From Trichopria drosophilae (lineage: Eukaryota; Arthropoda; Insecta; Hymenoptera; Diapriidae): a stretch of 64,000 bases of DNA. Position 1 is the stretch's first letter; the number at the start of each line of letters is the position of its first letter. A program made the position numbers and the translations under genes. The notes below the pieces were generated by a model. It saw only the letters and a program-made list of their open reading frames with translations, was not told where the DNA came from and made no database searches. The stretch spans positions 131,167,501-131,231,500 of the forward strand of contig CM059584.1 of NCBI GenBank assembly GCA_030407085.1, given 5' to 3'. Of this stretch, positions 45,340-57,396 are shown one piece after another.

Positions 45340-45995
45340 GGAACAAATCACGTCAGGATTTTGAGATATTTGAAATATGTAATTGTAATATTAGATCTAC
45401 CTTATTGATTTGTTAAAATCTTATTTAGATTTATCACCAACGTAAACAAAAATCCATTTATTCTATGAAATTTTTGTGAAAATTAGTATATGGTGTTTCG
45501 AAAGTTCGTAAAAAATAATTACATTACTATTGTGGTTTAAAAATGTGTACTTGTGCGTATTTCATATTGCTAATAACGAAATGGAAAACAATTTCAAATT
45601 CTCTTTGCAGATGATTTGATGAATTCCAAATAAAAAACTAAAAAACACAAAATTATATTAGCATTTTCTATCCATTTTATACGGCATTATTTGAATCAGA
45701 CATCTTGCATATGACGATGTTCATTTTGTGACTTCATGTTGATACTTAGCGAACCCAAAAACGTTCAAGAGCACATTTTCAAGAGAAATTATTAAGTAGA
45801 AACGTGTAGACTTTAAAGGGATAATGTGACTGCTTATGACGTTTTTAGGATCAATGTCATAATGTGAAAAGGTTGTACCTTTGTAAGAAAAAATCGTAAG
45901 TAAACGAATAAAAGCTCACTGTGAAGGGTAAGAGTAATACTAAAAGATGAAAATGATACAGATAACCTCAAATATCTCAAAATCTTGACGTGATT
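45340..45995. repeat. Inverted repeat with CACGTCA-TTTTGAGATATTTG ends
   Basis: CACGTCAGGATTTTGAGATA near 45350 pairs with TATCTCAAAATCTTGACGTG near 45972. Weaker relatives of this terminus are at about 37290, 41430 and 41860, so it looks like a dispersed family. No ORF. Confidence 0.55.
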
Positions 45996-46899
45996 CGGAT
46001 TAGGATTCTACGCACAAATTACGTCGGAAATGACCCACAGTTTTCCAACAACAACCAAGACCCCTTTTTTTGTCCTTCTGTTATCATTTTACTGCTTCAA
46101 TTCGCAACACATGCTTGCAATAATGTTACTTCAATATTGAATATGATTCCTCTATATGTACAAGTACAATGTAAGTGTGACTGTTTGCAATTATACATAT
46201 AACGTTTTATCAGGTTATTTTTTTTACTATATATAAAATGTAGACACACATTTTTATACATTTTTCTCCTATTATAATTTCCGTTAATGTGATCAATCTG
46301 TACCAGTAAAAATGAACGGTCATTCAGACAAATAATGTATATTACTCTCTAAATCTGAATTAATTAAAAACTACCAATAAGAAAATGAAAAGTGAGTCGC
46401 CAAATTAATTAATAATCATTTTTGCTAATAAAAAGTTAAAACCTACTAATTTGTTACTAATTCTACAAACTACTGAACTAAAAAAGGCAATATTTACTTG
46501 TAGATTAGTACGATTTGTCTACATTTATTTTATTTCATTTGAATAAAAGTGGACACTTTTTGACTTTATGGATCCACTATGGTGGATGAAAAAATGCGAC
46601 ATTTTAATCCAAATGAGTATACCGAGTGGACCATTTTAATCTATAATAGGAAATATCTCGAAATCGGCGCATGATATCAAAAACGTTTAAGACAAAAGTT
46701 GAAATTGGAATTAAAATGAAATTTTATGTATAAAGTGCTTATTTTGTGAAAGTTGTTTCAAGGTCAACTGAAGGTCAAATATGCAAAAATAACAATTGAC
46801 ATTCCAAAGTTTTGAAAAATCTAATGCTTAACGAGCATGAACATCAAACGGATTACCATTCATTTAAAGGTCAAATTTTAAAATTATTCAATATTTTTC

Positions 46900-47268
46900 C
46901 TAATGATAGTGGACTATCTAATTCTTAAAGAATTCGGTTAAAGATGAAGTTAAAAATAGTTTTAGAGTTATAAAGTTCAGAAAATTTTCAAAGAAATTTT
47001 GTGATGCCATTTTCAGATCGTTACAATGAAGTAGAGGAAAATGGTAAATTTTGCCTTAAAAAATTATTGAACAAAAAATCATAAGACTAAAGTTTTCTAA
47101 ATATTTGACCATTTTTTTTTTAAATTTGACGTCATATTGGAATTTCTGATTAACCTTTAAATCTTTATGAGCGATAGTGTTTTTCAATGTTTTTTAAAAC
47201 TTTGATTTCGATACATATTTCATTGAAATTGAAGTATATAAATGTTTATTTCAGGCGATATTAGGTTA
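46900..47268. repeat. Fragment of a family A-like hairpin (right arm)
   Basis: It contains the family A order: TTCAGAAAATTTTCAAAGAA, GATCGTTACAATGAAGTA, a CATATTGGAATTTCTGAT block and a degraded end TTTCAGGCGATATTAGGTTAA. The left arm is missing. Confidence 0.6.
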
Positions 47269-47789
47269 AAATAGTAATTTGTTAGTCCGTTTTTTTTGTA
47301 AGGATTATAGTGAGGGATTCAAACGAATTCATTTTAGTTTCTTGAAATACTCTTTTCAGTTTATTTTTACGTTTGTAATAGAAGTAGACATGAATAAGTC
47401 ACATTTTTGTTTTTCAAATTCTATATTGAAATGGATAGACGTTGATCAATTAAATAATTTTAACAGGTTTAATTTTGTACAATTTAAAAAAGTTTCAGAT
47501 TAGCATTCATTAACATTAACAGATATCAAGCCTAGAAAGAAAAAAGAAATTCAGTGTGAAAAATATACCCTGCTTTAAATTTGCGTTTAAATGATTTAAA
47601 ATTCATTAAAATTGATAATATTGTATTCATTTTTTATTCCAGATTCGACGTCGAATGCTAATCTCAAACTTTCTTAAATTATACACAAACCTGTTAAAAT
47701 TATTTGATTAAGATTTGTATTCGTTTCTATAGTCAAACATTTGACATATACAATAAAATCTCAAATTTTAATAAAATTTGAGAAACTTA

Positions 47790-48125
47790 GAAAAATGTGA
47801 AATTTTGAAATTTAATTTTTGCTCTCAAACATTTTGAAGTTTAAAGTCCGAGGCCGAGAAATTTTGACTTTATAGTGACCTCCTCATCCATTTTCGTGCC
47901 GAAATTGTTGATGGAAACAAAAATTTGTGTAAAAATCCGACTTTTTGTTAAATAATCGATTATATCCTTTTTGGATTGTATTTTTAAACAATTTTAAGGT
48001 CATGGTAGGAAAGTACGATCAATTTCAAGTTAGAAATGATAAGTCCAGCATTTTTTCGTCATTGATAACCCATCAGCACTTATAGCTGAAAAGTTAAAAA
48101 GAAATCGTCTTTTTGGGACTTCCCT
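47790..48125. repeat. Family G hairpin, right half only
   Basis: It shares with 21480-21800 the run AAATCCGACTTTTTGTTAAA, TAATCGATTATATCC and the AGCTGAAAAGTT...TTTTTGGGACTT ending. No left arm and no TTAA end. Confidence 0.6.
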
Positions 48126-48214
48126 TTGAGCCACGAATTTTTCTTTTCGTCCAATTAACTCAAAACTTGTTACTCGGAGTTTTTCGTGGTAGCTGATTAT
48201 GAATCCGTTGACAG

Positions 48215-48500
48215 ATATTCGAAATTAAAAATGACGGACCAAATTCCGAAATACATGCTGATTTGTACGAAACTCGACACTCGGGGGTTTTTGGGGCAAC
48301 TAATCCATTGTCAGATTTTCGAAAATAAAATTGGCGAATCCAATAATAAATTGTTCCAAACTGAATTTGGTACACGAATTTGACATTTAAAATTGTTTTT
48401 CATACTTGTGTCAATATAAATTTGATCCGGTTGGATCCGCCATTTTGAATTTCGAAAATGTGACAACGGATTCGTAATCAGCGACCCCAAAAATGTATAA
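48215..48500. repeat. AATCAGCGACCCC repeat units
   Basis: TTTTGGGGCAACTAATCC at the left and GTAATCAGCGACCCCAAAAA at the right are inverted relatives, with CCGCCATTTTGAATTTCG between. Same family as 6520-6880 and 59395-59790. Confidence 0.6.
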
Positions 48501-48876
48501 ACAAGTTTGACACACATTTATATGGGATTATTTTCCAGAAACGAGTTTTTTTTTTAATGATTAATTTTTGGTATATATTTGTTTATAATGAATTAACTAT
48601 AGTACGTTAAGACCTATAATAATTTGCATTTGTTAAATAAATGCCTTAGATGTGTAGAAAACAAGATGCGACCTCAGAAATATGAGAAACTGATTCTTAA
48701 GGCGAAAATAACCAACAAATAATACAATTGAATTACACTTTCGAAAATTGCGAAATTAATCAATTTTTATTAACAAATAAGAAGAAACTAAATGTTTTAA
48801 AGTGAAAAATCCAAATTCTCAAATGCGTCACGAATTCATTTCTATTCCTGCCTTTGTTACGGAATAAACATGAATT

Positions 48877-49175
48877 CCCCGTATAACATAATAAGCTCCT
48901 ATGGAGCTCCTCAGAACCTTCTTAATCATCTTGAGAGCTTCGTTTGTAATAACTATAGACTTAGTATGGAGTTCTCTGGGAGCTTCTATGTCCGCTTTTG
49001 CGAACACTCATGTAGCTCCGTTCTAACTCCTAGCACAGACTTAAAATTGTGCCCGTCCGTGTAAGCTTACTGGCAGAGCTTCCAGAGAACTCATTTGGAG
49101 CAATTGTACGAGGTCTTAGGAAGCTTCTGAAATTGAACTCCTGAGGAACTTAAAGAGAGCTTTGTGTTATACGGG
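48877..49175. mobile_element. AGCTCC-dense MITE with CCCCGTATAACA ends
   Basis: CCCCGTATAACATAATAAGC at the left pairs with ...GCTTTGTGTTATACGGG at the right. Inside are many copies of AGCTCC, GGAGCT, AGCTTC and GAGCTTC, some in inverted order. It is not coding, although a 64-codon frame crosses it. Confidence 0.7.
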
Positions 49176-49467
49176 TCTGATCATGACATCTACATTTATT
49201 TTCGTTAGATTATACTCAAGTACATTAATAGGTTACATATTCAAGAAAAAAATAAAAATCATTGCGTTATTAATTTTCTGATTGAATTAAAAAAATGCGA
49301 AGAGTTTATAGTGAAAATATTTTAAAATTCGTTGATTAGAATAATTTTGCGGTCGCTATAGGAAAATCCAGGTAACTTAATTTATTGAAAATTCAAGAAA
49401 AACGAGTGTCAAATTGCACATGTGCATATAAGGAGTATAAATGTATTTTTTATTTTTTCAATAATCT

Positions 49468-49850
49468 TTAAGGGGATTCTAAAGTGGTCCTTCGGTAAGA
49501 TAGGAAACTTCACTAAAAAACGTAAATAAAAGACGACTGAATAACATTTTCAAAATTGAATGGCTCTGTAAGGGCAATTCTAAACACTGTAAACAGTTTC
49601 ATAGAAAATACCAAAGATATTGATTGAGAACTGACCAAGAATTTTCGGAAATAAGTGATTTTTATTTATTTCCCAAAATTCTCGGTCATTTCTCTATTAA
49701 TATTTTTAGCATTTTATATGATACCGACTATAGTAATTTAAATTGCCCTCACAGAGCCCGAATTTCGAAAAACCATTTCAGTCACCTTTTATTTACAATT
49801 TTTAGTGAAAATTCCTATCTTATCGGTCGAGCATTTTAGAACCCCCTTAA
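49468..49850. mobile_element. Hairpin MITE, GGGGATTCTAAA family, copy 1 (TTAA-flanked)
   Basis: TTAA + GGGGATTCTAAAGTGGTCC is mirrored by GCATTTTAGAACCCCC + TTAA. The centre near 49650 carries an AATTTTCGGAAATAAGTGAT stem. The whole element folds. Confidence 0.85.
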
Positions 49851-50145
49851 ATGGGTACTAAAAACGTAAATAAAAGATGATTGAATAATATTTTTTACAG
49901 TCGGACTTTGTAAGGTCAATTCTAAGCACTATAAACCGTTTCCGAGAAAATGAACTGACCGAAAATTTTCGGAAATAAATAAAAATCACTTATTTCCGAA
50001 AATTCTCGGTAAGTTTTGAATCAATTTCCTTCGCATTTTCTAGGATACCGTCTATAGTAATTAAAATTACCCTTACATAGCCCAAAGTCGATTCAGTCAT
50101 CTTTAATTTACATTTTTTAGTGGGACGACTTTAGAACACCATTAA
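49847..50145. mobile_element. Hairpin MITE, GGGGATTCTAAA family, copy 2
   Basis: It shares the TTAA at 49847-49850 with copy 1, then ATGGGTACTAAAAACGTAAA, and ends ACTTTAGAACACCA + TTAA at 50142. The two copies sit in tandem on one TTAA site. It is mirrored in the right arm of the large palindrome (53660-53890). Confidence 0.78.
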
Positions 50146-50818
50146 TAATAAATAAATTGAAATTGATATATAAGAAATAAAGAAAAAGTTAATGAAAAAA
50201 TGTTTCGAGCATATGATTTATTAATAATCCATGTTTGTATTTCACATTGGCATCAACCTTATCTCTGATTTGATGCATTTTTTGAAGATGACCTTTTCAC
50301 CTTTTTCTTTTAATTTTGTTTTGCGAAATTCGTATTTGTCATACATATGCACATACGTCACCTATTGTCGACGTTCAGCAATTGTCAGTAATCAGTAATG
50401 TGGAGTGGGGAAGTGCGGGAAATCGATTTTGTGTATCTTTGTGTGATATTACACAACTTGCATACACATTTGCATATTTGTTTGAAATTTTTCTTTAAAA
50501 AATATATTATTATTGGATTATGCGCTGTTATATATCTATTTTAACTATAGTTGATCTTAGTTGGCTTGTTGATACTATAACCTCAAATATCAAATTTGAA
50601 TCAGATTTTGACATTTGAATCTTAAAAAACTATACAAATCCTTTAATATAAGCAGTTTGGAAATACCCAAAATGCATTTTATTTTTTTAGAGTATCCCGT
50701 CAATAATTGAATTCTTTAAAAAAATTTTTTATAATTTTATACAAACACTTATCTTTCTTATCATTTTAATTCGAAATTCAGTATTTTACTTGTATATTGA
50801 TAAATAAACTTGCGTATC

Positions 50819-53000
50819 TTAACCCATTAAGGCCTAAACGGACACATTTTGTGCATCGGTTTAAATGTCGATAATTTGCGTTTGGAAAAATTTTACTCCC
50901 ACTATTTCTGACGAACAATTATATGCTCTTTCAGAATCTTTCAATAAAATTCCGATAAAATAAAAAGCAAAAAAGTTATACACGTTTTTTTTTGTAAAAA
51001 AACGTGGTTTTTGAAAATTTATTTTTCATTCTAACATCACTTTCACCTCGAAATTGCATTGGAAATCACGTCTAAGGTGAAAATATCGCGTCCATGAATC
51101 CTTAGGATTAAGAAGTACCGTGTTCTAATTTGAATTTCAAGATGGAGACTTCCAAAATGGCGCCTAGATGCTCAAAAATCTTAACAAATTTATTTAAGTA
51201 AAAAAGAATCGTGCAACGAACTAACAAATCTATAATGCAAAGTAATTAAATAACAAAGCATTGTTAGTACTAAATGATATACAAGTAGTAGATATTTTAG
51301 AAAAAATTTACTTTTTTCGTCATAAATTCAATCCAGCTACAATAGGAAATACTCTTGACGAGTCTATCTTTTTGGGCATTCTAACTCCAACTATCTTAAC
51401 CCATTAACGTCAAGAAGGACACTTTTCATTTAAATTTCAATCAAAAATTTCATATGAAAATCCAAGTTCAAATAAATTGAAAGGTACATGTCTTACTATT
51501 TTCGAGGTCGCTCTTTTCAATGCAGTTGTCAAAATTGAGCTATCTTAATTAGAAAATTAAATATGGTGATTTAAATGTCAAAATAACGCGAAAAATCGAG
51601 TCTTCTTTTTTATAAAACATTTTTTTCTAATCGAAAGAATATTTGTCGTAAGAAAATTTCTTCATTAAACGTGGACCCAATAGTTATAGTTTTAAGATAA
51701 ATTTTTTTAATATTTAAAAACTAACATGGTGATTACAAAATGGCGACTCCAATGACAAATTTCTAATTAAACCTTAACAATAGTTTTACTTGAAAAAATT
51801 TTCTAAGAATAAATACGTTTTAGAATGAGTCCAAAAATGTTCTCAAATTTTTCCAGAATATATTGTTAAAATTTTTTATTTTTCGAAAATTCTAAAAATT
51901 GAAATTTTTAAAAAAGTCGTCCAAAAAATCTGAAAAAATTTGAGAGTATTCTTTGACCAAGTCGAAGACATTTTTGTTCTAAGGAAATTTTTTCTGAAGT
52001 CTATAGTTTTCAAGAAAAACAATTGTTAACTTTTAATTAGAAATTTGTCATTGGAGTCGCCATTTTGTGGTCACCGTGTTATATTTTAAATATTTAAAAA
52101 ATTTATCTTAATACTGTAACTATTGGGTCCACGTTTAATGAAGACATTTTCTGATGACAAATATTCTTTCGATGAGAAAAAAATGTTTTATAAAAAAGAA
52201 CACTCGATTTTTCGCGTTATTTTGACATTTAAATCGACATATTTAATTTTCTAATTAAGATAGCTCAATTTTGACAACAGCATTGAAAAGAGCGACCTCG
52301 AAAATTGTAAGACATGTATGTACCTTTCAATTTATTTGAAATTGGATTTTCATATGAAATTGTTTATTGAAATTGAAGCAAAAAAAGTGTCCTACTTGAC
52401 GTTCATGGGTTAAACTATAGACTTTATAGAAAATTTGCTAAAAACAAAGATGTCTTAGAATTGGTGAAAGACCCTTCTCAAATTTTTTCAGATTTTTTAA
52501 ATGACATTTTTAAAAATTTCGATTTTTTGAATTTTCAAAAAACCAAAAAGTGTATGAATACATTGTGATAAAGTTTGAGAAGGTTCTTTAACCAATTCTA
52601 AGACATTTTTGTTCTTAGCAAATTTTCCCTAAAATAGTTTTCAAGAAAAACATTTGTTAATTTTTAAGAAGATTTTTGAGCATCTAGGCGCCATTTTGGA
52701 AGTCTCCATCTTGAAATTCAAATTAGAACACGGTACGTTTTAATACTAAGGGTCCATGGACGCGATATTTTCACCTTAGACACGTTAGAATGAAAAATAA
52801 ATGTTTAAAAAACATTTTATTTTTACAGAAAAACGTGCATAACTTTTTTGCTTTTCATTTTATCGAAATTTTATTGAAAGAGCATATAATTGTACGTCAG
52901 AAATAGTGAGAGTAAAATTTTTCTAAATGCTTTTTATATGCAAATTATCGACATTTAAACTGATGCTCAAAATGTGTCCGTTTAAGTCTTAATGGGTTAC
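50819..53000. mobile_element. Long hairpin element, family E (TTAA-flanked), interrupted
   Basis: TTAA + CCCATTAAGGCCTAAACGG is mirrored by CCGTTTAAGTCTTAATGGG + TTAC. The arms include GATGGAGACTTCCAAAATGG and its complement. It is interrupted by a family C element. A small fragment of the same right end lies at 56406-56462. Confidence 0.87.
51396..52413. mobile_element. Long hairpin element, family C copy 2 (TTAA-flanked)
   Basis: TTAA + CCCATTAACGTCAAGAAGG is mirrored by CTTGACGTTCATGGG + TTAA. It closely matches 17478-18486, including the AAATGGCGACTCCAATGAC block. Inserted inside family E. Confidence 0.9.
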
Positions 53001-53893
53001 GATACGCAAGTTTATTTATCAATATACAAGTAAAATACCGAACTTCGAATTAAAATGATAAGAAAGATAAATGTTTGTATAAAATTATATAAAATTAGTT
53101 TAAAGAATTCAATTATTGATGGGATACTGTAAAAAAATAAAATGCATTTTGGGTATTTCCAAACTGCTTATATTAAAGGATTTGTATAGTTTTTTAGGAT
53201 TCAAATCTCAAAATCTGATTCAAATTTGATTTTTAGGTTATAGTATCAATAAGCCAACTAAGATCAACTACAGTTAAAATAGATATATAACAGCGAATAA
53301 TCCAATAATAATATATTTTTTAAAGAAAAATTTCAAACAAATATGCAAATGTGTATGTAAGTTGTGTAATATCACACAAAGATACACAAAATTATGATTT
53401 CCCGCACTTTCCCACTCCACATTACTGATTACTGACAATTGCTGAACGTCGACAATAGGTGACGTATGTGCATATGTATGACAAATTCGGATTTCGCAAA
53501 ACAACAATGAAAAGAAAAAGGTCAGCTTCAAAAAATGCATCAAATCAGAGATAAGGTTGATCCCAATGTGAAATACAATCATGGATCACTAATAAATCAT
53601 ATGCTCGACATTTTTTCATTAACTTTTTCTTTATTTTCAATTTGAATTTATTTATTATTGATGGCGTTCTAAAATCGTCCGCCGGTAAGTTAGGAAGTTT
53701 CACTAAAAAATGTAAATTAAAGATGACTGAATTGACTTTTCAAAATTCGGGCTCTGTAAGGGCAATTTTAAATACTATAGACGGTATTCTAGAAAATGTC
53801 AAAGAAATTAATCCAGAACTTACTGAGAATTTTCGGAAATAAGTGATTTTTACTTATTTTCGAAACTTCTCGATCAGTTCTTAATTAATGTCT

Positions 53894-53986
53894 TACAGTA
53901 GGACCTCTCCTATTCTAATTAGTAAAGTTTTTCAAGGTGGCGCCGACCTCTCTTATTCTAATTTTCCCCTTACCCCCACTACTGTA
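53894..53986 (+). mobile_element. Family P MITE copy 5, internally deleted
   Basis: TA + CAGTAGGACCTCTCCTATTC runs as far as CCCTTACCCCCACT, then jumps directly to a CTACTG + TA end. It is therefore a deletion derivative retaining both termini. Confidence 0.85.
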
Positions 53987-54230
53987 GGCAATCACAACTT
54001 CGTTTCTATGATCCTTGATCTTTTGAATCTTAAATCTAGTCTTTGCCAATGATTAGTATTATAATATTTTTATGTAAGTTGTTTAACACAACGTTTCTTT
54101 GCATTATTTAGTTTTGTAAGTTTATTCATTAAGTTTTTCTATTAAAATTCTTTGATTCGTTTATGCGACATTATTTTGTTTTTATTGTATAAGGGCAATA
54201 ATGCCTGTGTAAAATTAATTAAAAAAAAAT

Positions 54231-54872
54231 TGTAATTTTACTACAAAAATTGCAGTTTTACTACGAAAATTGTACGTTTACTATAAAAATTGCAGTTTGA
54301 CTGCAAAAATTGTACTTTTACTACGAAAATTGTAATTTTACTACAAAAATTGTAATTTTACTACAAAAATTGTAATTTTACTACAAAAATTGTAATTTTA
54401 CTACAAAAATTGTAATTTTACTACAAAAATTGTACTTTTACTACGAAAATTGCAATTTTACTACAAAAATTACAGTTCGACTACGAAAATTGTAATTTTA
54501 TTACAAAAATTGTAATATTACTACAAAAATTGTACTTTTAGTACGAAAATTGTAATTTTACTACAAAAATTGTACTTTTACTACGAAAATTGCAATTTTA
54601 CTACAAAAATTACAGTTCGACTACGAAAATTGTAATTTTACTACAAAAATTGTACTTTTACTACGAAAATTGCAATTTTACTACAAAAATTACAGTTTGA
54701 CTACGAAAATTGTAATTTTATTACAAAAATTGTAATATTACTACAAAAATTGTACTTTTAGTACGAAAATTGTAATTTTACTACAAAAACTGTATTCGTA
54801 CTTCAAAAATTGCAGTTTTACTAAGAAAATTGTAATTTTACTAAGAAAATTATAATTTTACTACAAAAATTG
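54231..54872. repeat. 20-bp minisatellite, about 32 units
   Basis: Units of the type CTACAAAAATTGTAATTTTA run in register for about 640 bp. Variants (TGTACTTTTA, TGCAATTTTA, TACAGTTCGA) recur in the same order: the block at 54421-54560 repeats at 54641-54780, showing larger duplications of 80, 140 and 220 bp. No spacers of unique sequence, so not a CRISPR array. Confidence 0.95.
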
Positions 54873-54959
54873 GTAACCCAAAATATCTTAACCATTCACC
54901 AAAGTCATGACTAAATCTATTCATAGGTTTATCGGTTTTTAATAACAAGTATCTAAGAA

Positions 54960-55470
54960 ATTTTCTTTGAATTTTTTCAAGTGTTTTATGAAACATTTTT
55001 AATAAATCAAACATTTGAGTGGGAAAAACAATTTTTTAACTGTTGCAAATATGCATAAAATTGCACAAAATATCTAAAATTTTCAACCAGCTTGGGTTTT
55101 TTATTGTTCAATTTTTTTTTAACTAAATGGCGGCCAAAAAACAAAAGCTAAAAAATCAAATTTTCATTTGACTGTTTTTGACGTTTTTTTTTCATTGGAA
55201 TCGTGTAAATTATTCAATTATTTTAGTAAAAATACTTGCCACTTTATTCCGCTTTTCAAAATACAGTCAAATGAAAGTTTGATTTTTTAGCCTCTTGTTT
55301 TTTTGCCCGCCATTTTGTTAAAAAAAATTGTACGATAAAAAACCAAGACTGGTTGAAAAGTTTAGATATTTTGTGCAATTTTGTGCATATTTGCGACAAT
55401 TAAAATTTTTTATTTATTAAAAATGTTTCATAAAAAAAAAATGTAAATTGTTAATTTAACAATAAAAAAT
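54960..55470. repeat. Hairpin element, ATGGCGGCC centre arms
   Basis: 54985-55135 (ATGAAACATTTTTAATAAAT ... AAATGGCGGCC) is the near-complement of 55308-55440 (CCGCCATTTTGTT ... AAAAATGTTTCAT), with the axis near 55220. The outer ends are unclear; TTAACCATTC (about 54889) and TTAAACCATTC (about 55486) may be remnants. Confidence 0.75.
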
Positions 55471-55782
55471 CAAATTTCTGAAGTTGTTAAACCATTCAAT
55501 CGTGTAGAGCGTACCCAAAAATAGTTGAGCTGGGTATTTTTCAAAAGATTTTTACTTTTTCACAAAGTTTCCTGACTTCGAACGTAAGATACAAATTTTA
55601 CCTTTTTGACAAATTTACATTACGACACAAATTTCACTAACATTGTTAATTCTTGTAGGAAAGTGGCACGACGTTTTGGAATCCGTCGATGAGATTTCAA
55701 AGTCTATTATCTCAGATAATTTGGATTCATCTATGTCGTTCCTAAATATGGCTTTTATAGAGTAAATATTTTTAATTTTTAT

Positions 55783-56021
55783 TACAGTAGGACCTCTCTT
55801 ATTCTAATTAGTAAAGTTTTTCAAGATGGCACCGACCTCTCTTATTCTAATTTTCCCCTTACCCCCACTTACGTTGCTTGCGAGCTTGTGATTCGTGGAC
55901 AATATTTTTCGTTGACTTTTCGTGTGATAGTGGGAGAAGACTTGTGGGGGAACGATTAGAATAAGAGAGGTTGGACAATTAGAAGAGGAAAGGCAATTAG
56001 AATAAGAGAGGTCCTACTGTA
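55783..56021 (+). mobile_element. Family P MITE copy 6
   Basis: Complete copy with TA at both ends; internal TCAAGATGGCACCGACC. It is the left member of the second P-spacer-P unit. Confidence 0.92.
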
Positions 56022-56207
56022 ATTGCAACTCTGGTTCCCCCACCTGACCGTCAAACCTTTTCAGGGAAGAAAAACCTTATTGGCTGATGGCGTTGATTGG
56101 TTCACCCACACATTTATACATCATGTGTACATAACCTACATTATTTGATATGTTCGTAAAGTGAGGGGAAGTGCATTGAATATGGAGACAGGTGGGAAGT
56201 TATCAAT

Positions 56208-56405
56208 TACAATAGGACCTCTCTTATTCTAAATAGTAAAGTTTTTCAAGATGGCGCCGACCTCTCTTATTCTAATTTTCCCCTTATCCCCACTTACTTT
56301 GCTTGCGAGCTTATGATTCGTGGACAATATTTTTCGTTGACTTTTCGTGTGATAGTGGGAGAAGACTTGTGGGGGAACGATTAGAATAAGAGAGGTCCTA
56401 CTGTA
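56208..56405 (+). mobile_element. Family P MITE copy 7
   Basis: TA + CAATAGGACCTCTCTTATTC (one mismatch to the family) ... AGAGAGGTCCTACTG + TA. It is the right member of the second unit and is followed at once by a family E end fragment (56406-56462). Confidence 0.9.
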
Positions 56406-56484
56406 TATGCAAATTATCGACATTTAAACTGATGCTCAAAATGTGTCCGTTTAGGCCTTAATAAAAGATATATTTTATTCTAAT

Positions 56485-56688
56485 TTATTCCATACCAATA
56501 TTGAAGATTTTCTTTACAATTACCAGTGGATTATTAGTCAAAGACAGTCTACCCGGTCTTTCGGGAGCAATCTGTTCCTGAGTTGCCGAAGAACGTCTAT
56601 GCGAGTTCCATGTATACGCTCTCCTCCTCGGTTGAGGTGATTCTACATGCGCATACATTGGATAAGTCAAAGTACCAGGCATGTCCAC
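56485..56688 (-). other. Unrecognised coding-like frame
   Basis: The minus-strand frame from an ATG at 56682 runs 66 codons: MPGTLTYPMYAHVESPQPRR ... APERPGRLSLTNNPLVIVKK, ending NIGME and TAA at 56485. Composition is less AT-rich than nearby DNA, and AATAAA-like words follow the stop. It could be a terminal exon of a minus-strand gene, a decayed gene, or part of a long Edc3 3' UTR. No family recognised. Confidence 0.3.
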
Positions 56689-57396
56689 CTACCACACCTC
56701 GCTTTAATTCTACAGCGCAGATTTCATTAATCCACGTCTTCTCACATCACAAATTTCCTTTCTGCAGTTTATTGGAAAATAATTACAGGTCATCAATATA
56801 CAATCCATCTAAACACTTTCTTCCGCTTGGTCACATGAGAAACATGGAGCAACTTTATGCAATGCTTCTTTACCAAGCCTGGAACTTTTCCACTTTGCAC
56901 TTGTACGACCTATTTGTTAACTTGATTTTTAAAATATTAAAGAAAAGAAAACTATAGAAAGTTCGAGATGCGCTTCAATATTCATTGAAGAAAACTACGT
57001 ATTATTTTCAGTCTGTTAAGAAACTGAAACTTCACTACTGCTACCAGAGATAAGACAGCCTTAAATTACACTGTGATAACACATACTATTTGCTCCAAAA
57101 GTGAGATATGGGATGTATCTGTGTATACAACACTTGGAGACGATTGATCAGCCTTGAAAAATCAGTCGTTTAATTAATTTTATAAAGTAATGCTTTCCGA
57201 GCAAAGTATTCAGATAATTTTTTTTGGGATTGGGAAAATAAAAAGACACTTTCAGGGAGTACAATGTTCCTGTAATTTTCAAACCATAAAATGATAATCG
57301 GACTATAATCGCAGATGTACTTAAAGCGGTCATGTATAAAACCTAAATAAATATTCAAAATGATGTACTTAAAATTTAATATTCTCGCATGTTCGA

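Larger units (their letters stand above)
49847..53893. repeat. Four-kilobase nested palindrome
   Basis: 50146-50818 is the near-complement of 53000-53660, and 49847-50145 of about 53660-53893. Inside, 50819-53000 is a second hairpin element, and inside that 51396-52413 a third. Three layers therefore fold about roughly the same axis (about 51905). The twin 60-codon frames near 50316 and 53582 are the same arm sequence. Confidence 0.85.

Noticed and set aside
50316..53582. Two similar frames reading FCEIRICHTYAHTSPIVDV
   Set aside because: They are the same sequence in the two arms of the palindrome, so the apparent conservation is only arm symmetry.
54231..54872. CRISPR-like regular repeat spacing
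   Set aside because: The repeat units are contiguous, with no unique spacers, in eukaryotic DNA; it is a minisatellite.
56583..56957. 124-codon plus-strand frame starting MPKNVYASSMYTLSS
   Set aside because: No recognisable family, and it partly opposes the 56485-56688 minus-strand frame. No evidence to choose it as a gene.
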